Shown piece by piece: positions 58,420 to 64,000 of a stretch of DNA of 64,000 nt. The translations under genes were made by a program, and so were the position numbers. Each line of letters begins with the position of its first letter. Within the stretch, counting starts at the first letter, position 1. The notes below the pieces were generated by a model. That model had not been told where the DNA came from, ran no database searches, and was given only the letters and a program-made list of their open reading frames with translations. This stretch comes from Rostrohypoxylon terebratum (lineage: Eukaryota; Ascomycota; Sordariomycetes; Xylariales; Hypoxylaceae): positions 1-64,000 of the forward strand of contig MU385935.1 of assembly GCA_022497145.1 (NCBI GenBank), given 5' to 3'.

Positions 58420-61400
58420 ATGAAGTTCGGTAGAAAGTAAGTTGAGTTGAGTTGAAATAGCCCCACGTCTACCTATCTGCAAAAGCTCACTTTTCACCCT
58501 AGCCTACCTCGTAACCAGGTTCCCGAGTGGGCGGCTTCGTATATCGATTACAAGGGTCTTAAGAAGTTGATCAAGGCGGCTACGAAAGCATCCCAGGCAG
58601 GAGAGAAAGTTGATCTAGCAGGTGGGCTAAATTCTTCGACGTTGTGTCGGTACCGGTTGTATCCCCTAACCTAATCCAACAGAGTTTTTCTTCGCTCTGG
58701 ACCGTAACCTCGAGGATGTCGACACTTTCTACAATAAGAAATTCGCCGAAGCCCATCGCCGAATTAAACTTCTCGAGGATAGATATGGGAGGAATCCCGA
58801 TGTTGTTACCGATCTAGATGATCAGGAGAGCGAGGAGCTTATGGGAGCTCTACTTGAGCTCCGGAATCAGCTTCGGAACCTCCAATGGTTTGGCGAAATT
58901 AACCGTAGAGGTTTCGTCAAGATCACAAAAAAACTCGACAAGAAAGTGCCCAAGACTACTACTCAGGAACGATATATCACGACAAAGGTCGACCCCAAAC
59001 CATTTGCTAAGGACACCACTACCGTGCGGTTGATCAACGAGATTAACAAATGGCTATCGGCTCTTGGAGATGCGCAGAATCTCGACGATGCCGCATCGGT
59101 AAAATCCACCCGCTCAGTCCGTTCTCTCGGACGAGTGACCGCCAAGGCCATGTTAAGCGTTCAACAGGCTGTTCTCGATAAGCTCGACGCGGCAATCCGC
59201 AAGGACGATGTTACAGCCTTGGAAAGTTGTCTAACCTCTGAAAAGTTGGTCACACCAGAACAGGTTTCTCAAGAAATGCTGCTTAACCTCCTCCAACGTT
59301 CCATTTCCGCTCGGTCGAAGGATTGCATCGCGTATCTTTTGAAGCAGATTAAGACTTTAGATGAGCCGAGTGATCTAAATGAGCGAAATTGTATCCATCG
59401 ACTAGTTATCCACATTGGGAGAAGTAAATCATCCCTGGTCAGTGATCTGGAGCCTAATGCGGTTTCCCTCCCGATCAAGTCACACTACAACAGCCATTAC
59501 ATTGCACCCGCCCAAACTAACGGCTCTGCGGTGGCACGCCCTGTTAATGGCAACGGTTCTGGCCCACAACTTTTGAGCAAAGAAGACGAGACCGTACAGA
59601 TCCTATGTCACCTTCTGGATTGTCTCCAGGAAGAGCAGCGTGTTGCGCTATCCAGCCAAGATTCTTTGGGTCGCATTCCCTTGCATTATGCGGCGCAATT
59701 CGGCTTCGTTGTTCTTTGCCAAGTCCTCATGGCAAAGATGCAGGAATGGGGGCAGTTCAATGTTGAGGATGGAATTGATGCCCCGCAGTGGCAAGATAAG
59801 GAAGGAAATGCGCCACTTCATCTTGCCGTCATTGGCGGTCATCCGTTGACTACGAAATGCCTTCTGCAGGGTGAGAACTGGCAAGGCTTACCTCACAAAG
59901 AGGGAAGGAAACCCGTATCCAAGTCCAGTGCAGTGTTGGCATTGGCTACGAAATCAAATTTCGTGTACATCATACGACTACTCGTGGAAGCTGGTGTTGA
60001 CATCAACTGGCAAGACGAGACGGGAGAGACTGCACTCCATATAGCCGCTAGGTTCGGCCATGCGGAATGCGCGAAGATCTTGCTCAAAGGTTCAGCTGAA
60101 CAAAATGCAAATCTGGAATTGACAGAGAAGTCGTTCGCATGGACACCCTTACACATATCGGCCGTAGACGGTCACTTTGATGTGGCGCAGCTTCTGGTGG
60201 AAGCCGGAGCAGATACTGGGAAAACAGACTCGTTCGGCTGGACAGCTAAAGAACATGCGGCTCTAAGAGGACATCTAAAAATCGCGAAACTTCTTGCAGA
60301 ATACATCGTCAATTCTCCGGTATTGAATGCCGTTGAGGACGTTCAGACGCCATCCACCGATATGTCGACACCGCCGGAAACGTCGTCCCTTGAAGACCGA
60401 AAGTCAGATGGAAGTACTCGAATCACAGAGCCCATCAAGTCTTTCGGACATCGCTACCTTAGGGATCGAAGCCTCGTGTTGGTGAGCTTGGGCTCTATGG
60501 ATATGCGGAAGAACATTGAGGCCGTAAAGCTCGAACGGGTTCCCCTCACAGAAGCCCATACTAACCAACTCGACACGGCTCTATCCATTGTGGTTTCAGC
60601 GCAGGGCGCACAGGGGGATCCCACCATTATTGACTTGCCAGTGCACGAGAATATCTCTACCGAGCCAATCTTGTTCACGACCTCAGATGTTTCAAATGTC
60701 AGATTACTCTTTGACATTGTGCCGACTTATTCCGGGAATGAGAAGAACAAGATAGGTCGTGCTGTAGCGTTGCTCTCATCAGTTCGTCCATCCATTGGAG
60801 CGAAACGGATGAACCTCCAAGGTGATGTATGTGTGCCGATCATGGGCGCGAATTTAGAAGTCATCGGTGCTGTGAACTTCAATTTCCTCATCATTACACC
60901 ATTCTCTCACCCAAATATGGAAATCAACTCGCAACAGACATACTGGAAGAAGCTGTCCTCCACCATGGTTTTTGGTCATCGCGGCCTAGGCAAGAATTTC
61001 CTCGAGAATAAATCGCTCCAGCTAGGAGAAAATACTGTCTCGTCATTCATTGCCGCTGCTAATTTGGGAGCCCACTATGTCGAATTCGATGTCCAGCTGA
61101 CTAAAGACCACGTTCCTGTCATCTACCATGACTTCTTGGTCAGTGAGACGGGAATAGATGCGCCAGTTCATACATTAACCCTAGAGCAATTTCTTCATAT
61201 CAACAACGAGTCACAATCGAGGTCCGGAAGAGGATCGCCGGAGAGGAAGAAGCCCGAGACAAATGGAAATGGCGTGAAGGAACCCGGATCAAGGCAGAGG
61301 TCTCTTTCTGTCGACTTGGCTAAAGGTGTCAAGGACAATCTTGATGAGCGCATGAAATACACGCTCAATTTCAAGAAGAAGGGATATAAGGCCAACACTC

Positions 61401-62055
61401 GTGGAAATTTCGTCCAAGCGCCGTTTGCCACACTCGAAGAGCTCTTCAAGAAAGTACCGGAAAACGTAGGATTCAACATCGAAATGAAGTATCCTATGCT
61501 ATTCGAGAGCGAGAAAGAGGATATGGATACATACGCGATCGAGCTCAACTCATTCTGTGACACGGTTCTGACTAAGGTTTACGACATGGCCAAGAGCCGC
61601 CACATCATCTTCAGCAGCTTCAATCCGGATATTTGCCTTTGTCTCAGCTTTAAGCAGCCCAGCATTCCGATCTTGTTCCTGACTGACGCAGGAACAGAGG
61701 AGGTCAGCGATATCAGAGCTAGCAGTCTTCAGGAGGCTGTACGCTTTGCTAGTCGGTGGAACCTTCTCGGCATTGTGAGCAACGCGGAGCCATTCGTGAA
61801 TAGCCCTCGGTTGGTTAAGGTTGTCAAGCAAACCGGATTGGTATGTGTTAGCTATGGAACACAGAACAATGACCCTTCTCTAGTCCAGGTAAGTTGCACC
61901 ATTTTTCAATTCAGCTTCTTTTATATGTGCGAATAAACGAACAAGAACTGACTGAGATATTTTCTATCTAGCGGCAAGTCAAGGAAGGTATTGACGCGGT
62001 AATCGTGGACAATGTACTAGCGATTCGTCGGGGACTGACTAAGGATGATAATTGA
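58420..62055 (+). CDS. gde1: Glycerophosphocholine phosphodiesterase Gde1 (SPX-ankyrin-GDPD)
   Basis: Four exons: 58420-58436, 58503-58621, 58683-61888 and 61972-62055; 1141 aa (yeast Gde1 has 1223). It hydrolyses glycerophosphocholine to glycerol-3-phosphate and choline. The SPX domain, which senses inositol pyrophosphate/phosphate, starts MKFGRNLPRNQVPEWAASYI with YKGLKKLIKAA. The VPEW form favours Gde1 over Pho81. SPX runs to about residue 150 and contains FFFALDRNLEDVDTFYNKKF. Ankyrin repeats lie at about 364-580 (GNAPLHLAVIGGHPLTTKCL, GETALHIAARFGHAECAKIL, WTPLHISAVDGHFDVAQLL). The GDPD domain (about 806-1135) keeps catalytic-type residues in GHRG (about 810), GENT, EFDVQ and YHDF. It ends VDNVLAIRRGLTKDDN. 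The first coding exon is 17 nt. Expression in this family usually follows phosphate or phospholipid signals, but no Pho4-type site was confirmed here. Confidence 0.94.
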
Positions 62056-62882
62056 TTATCATGCTATCATGCTACATCTAGGGTTGAAGAATACAAAATG
62101 AAAAAAAAAACGAGGTTCCTATGAAATAGTAATAAAATTCGCAGAGCATGTGATGAATTATTATTGTACCGTTTGCTCGGCATTATAGTGCCGTAGTGCC
62201 ACAGTGCCCTATGGCGCTACCTATCACCTAAAATCGTGATTTCCCCGTATTATTAGCGGAAATTTATGATCGGAGCTCCGACTGTGACGACATTTGAGGG
62301 CTGCCTGAAACCGATAATACCGATAACACTGTATCGGTGGTTGAGCAAATTGTTGAACAATTTATGCATCTAAACCAATCCGGCGGCAGACTTTCGCCGA
62401 AGACCGGCCGGTTTAGTAAGGACAGCCATTTGCGCAACTTGCAACTTGCACCTGCCGGTCATCACATCACCAGAGGCAAAAGGCAAAAGAATCAAACTTC
62501 ATTTTTGCAGATTCGCCTCAATCCCACTTTTCCACCAATTCCACCAATTTCACTTCTAAACGGTTCTAGTTATTACTATTACCAACACCTGAGGTTTTAA
62601 CCATTAGCCTTAGGAGAATGCCTCCTCTTCTTTAGTTGCCAATCAGAAGCTACCCGCTCTTCCTTTTTTTTTCCCCTTACATCCATAGTAGAATTCATTT
62701 CTATTTCCGATTTCCGAATTGGTTGGTGGTGGTCTCCGGTCTTTTCTGTACTCTGTATCCATTCTCCAATATCTTCGCTGCCATCGCGCATACTTCTTAT
62801 AATTTTGAAACTTTGTTGGAAGAAGATAAGATCGTCCCATATCGGCTGACTGGGCCATCTGCGTGCGCCGAGTCAAGTCGCC
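62056..62882. other. Intergenic, yme1 upstream region
   Basis: About 830 nt between the gde1 stop and the yme1 start. An ORF opening at 62636 overlaps the yme1 start in another frame and is regarded as chance or as part of the leader. Confidence 0.6.
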
Positions 62883-64000
62883 ATGGCGTTCCAAACGTCA
62901 GCTCTCCCGAGCATCGCGGCGGCGACAACGGAGCTGTGGCCATCAATTGTGAATACCGTGATGATTCCATTCCGAGCTCCATCGCTGTCGCCGCTGATTC
63001 CGAATGCGCTTCGAACCAAGAAAGTCGAACCGAGCCCTCAACCGACGAATGCGAATGTACAAACTCAAGTCTCTTCCGGTTTGCCCAAATTCGAGCTTCC
63101 CGAGTTTCTTCGGGATGCTCGAGTTGACGCTCATCTCCTACCAGTTATGTCTATAAAGAACATCCCCACTCCGTTCGATATCCGTTCGACGATTTCGCCG
63201 ATGCAACGTGTTACTGTTCCTGCATACAACCCAATGCTAGCTCGCTTTTTACCGCAATATGTACCGCTCCGATCTATGTCTACCGCCGCCGCTCTACGTC
63301 CGTTCTCGAACCCGCTCATAAAGATGAATATGAACATGCCTCAACGAAGGTCTTTTCAAACTGGCGGATTGTCTCGGAACCTGCTCGCTCATATGGAGGA
63401 ATCTGCTAACAGAAACCCCACCAGCGCTACCGCTCAGAATGCGTTCTATCAGGCCCTCTTGAAGGCGAACATGCCAGCTATAATCATCGAGAGATATCAG
63501 TCCGGGCGATTTGCAGCAAATCCCGCGGCAACCGAAGCGTATCACAAGGCACTTAGCATGTTAACACCTTCTGGTGGTCAGGGTATGCGCGATGAGGATA
63601 TCAGCCAAACCGTGAAGAACCTGCCTGGAGATCTGACACCTACTCAAGTCCAAGCTGTAACTCAGGCTCTAGCTGCCCGATCCCGCGGTGGAAATCTAGC
63701 GGTTGCCAAAGGTGGCCAAGCGACTGGCGGAAAGGATGGTCCTCTTCACGTTGTCGTTGACGAGACACTTGGTGGCAGCGTCTTCCGTTGGGTTAAATTT
63801 CTCTTGTGGTTCTGTCTATTTACCTACCTAAGCTTGGTTGTCGTGACTATGCTTATTGAGGGCTTAAGTGTTCTCAAGCGACCTGGAGGCAAAGTGGAAA
63901 GCGAAGTCAAGGCCGAGCACCAGAAGACTCGATTCTCAGACGTCCATGGTGCTGACGAAGCTAAGGAAGAATTGCAGGAGATGGTCGAATTCCTACGCAA
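62883..64000 (+). CDS. yme1: Mitochondrial i-AAA protease Yme1, 5' part (runs off window)
   Basis: An open frame of 372 complete codons from the ATG at 62883 (gccATGGCG context) continues past the window end. The Yme1 i-AAA protease is an FtsH-like ATP-dependent metalloprotease of the inner mitochondrial membrane that faces the intermembrane space. The N-terminus is basic, Ser/Pro-rich and presequence-like (MAFQTSALPSIAAATTELWP). A helical region at about residues 175-240 contains LLAHMEESANRNPTSATAQN, typical of i-AAA N-domains. One membrane segment (about 300-325, FLLWFCLFTYLSLVVVTMLI) is followed by the hallmark start of the AAA module TRFSDVHGADEAKEELQEMV. The Walker motifs and zinc-binding HEAGH site lie beyond the window. 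A single membrane segment fits Yme1 rather than the m-AAA subunits, which have two. Confidence 0.88.
   Translation, partial: MAFQTSALPSIAAATTELWPSIVNTVMIPFRAPSLSPLIPNALRTKKVEPSPQPTNANVQTQVSSGLPKFELPEFLRDARVDAHLLPVMSIKNIPTPFDIRSTISPMQRVTVPAYNPMLARFLPQYVPLRSMSTAAALRPFSNPLIKMNMNMPQRRSFQTGGLSRNLLAHMEESANRNPTSATAQNAFYQALLKANMPAIIIERYQSGRFAANPAATEAYHKALSMLTPSGGQGMRDEDISQTVKNLPGDLTPTQVQAVTQALAARSRGGNLAVAKGGQATGGKDGPLHVVVDETLGGSVFRWVKFLLWFCLFTYLSLVVVTMLIEGLSVLKRPGGKVESEVKAEHQKTRFSDVHGADEAKEELQEMVEFLR

Noticed and set aside
62636..63127. 163-codon ORF overlapping the yme1 start
   Set aside because: It overlaps the yme1 coding sequence in another frame and the overlap shows the codon pattern of yme1; judged a shadow.

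Overview
The window is nuclear DNA from a filamentous ascomycete (Pezizomycotina; the protein styles fit Sordariomycetes, but that rank is inferred). Genes are broken by short introns of about 47-152 nt with GTRNGT donors, CTAAY-type branch sequences and YAG acceptors. The proteins include several typical of this group: an Mtr-type amino acid permease, a KdmA-like KDM4 demethylase, an SPX-ankyrin-GDPD protein and an i-AAA protease. Exon boundaries were built by hand from reading frame, splice signals and protein continuity, and every multi-exon model closes in frame.

Left part (1-30 kb). On the minus strand lie SDA1 (60S ribosome export) and a secreted GMC oxidoreductase. A gene-poor stretch (6-12.6 kb) follows, holding a decayed, internally deleted relic of a Tc-toxin TcA-like gene at about 8.6-9.3 kb. 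On the plus strand come the mtr-type permease, a large JmjN/JmjC/PHD histone demethylase, the DEAH helicase Prp43 and a single-pass membrane protein of unknown role.

Middle (30.6-44.2 kb). This is almost empty: one small two-exon Cys-rich protein (112 aa), one possible 50-aa ORF, hairpins, microsatellites and a dispersed AGGT/ACCT-type motif. It looks like an accessory or degenerate region; no intact transposon was recognised.

Right part (44.2-64 kb). This is gene-dense and mostly housekeeping: a secreted, possibly GPI-anchored APP1-domain protein; prefoldin subunit 4 (Gim3) divergent from PRMT5; SmF convergent with PRMT5; a CZIB/DUF866 zinc protein divergent from a mitochondrial PPR-like protein; then Gde1 (glycerophosphocholine phosphodiesterase) and the 5' part of the i-AAA protease Yme1, which runs off the end of the window. 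Several genes serve RNA and ribosome biology (SDA1, Prp43, SmF, PRMT5, whose family methylates Sm proteins). There are no operons and the proximity need not be functional.

The least ordinary observation is the TcA-like relic. Others are a GC-AG intron and a NAGNAG acceptor in PRMT5, a 6-nt first coding exon in SmF, a 47-nt intron in the KDM4 gene whose retention gives a different C-terminus, and an APP1-type catalytic motif with Ile in place of Thr.
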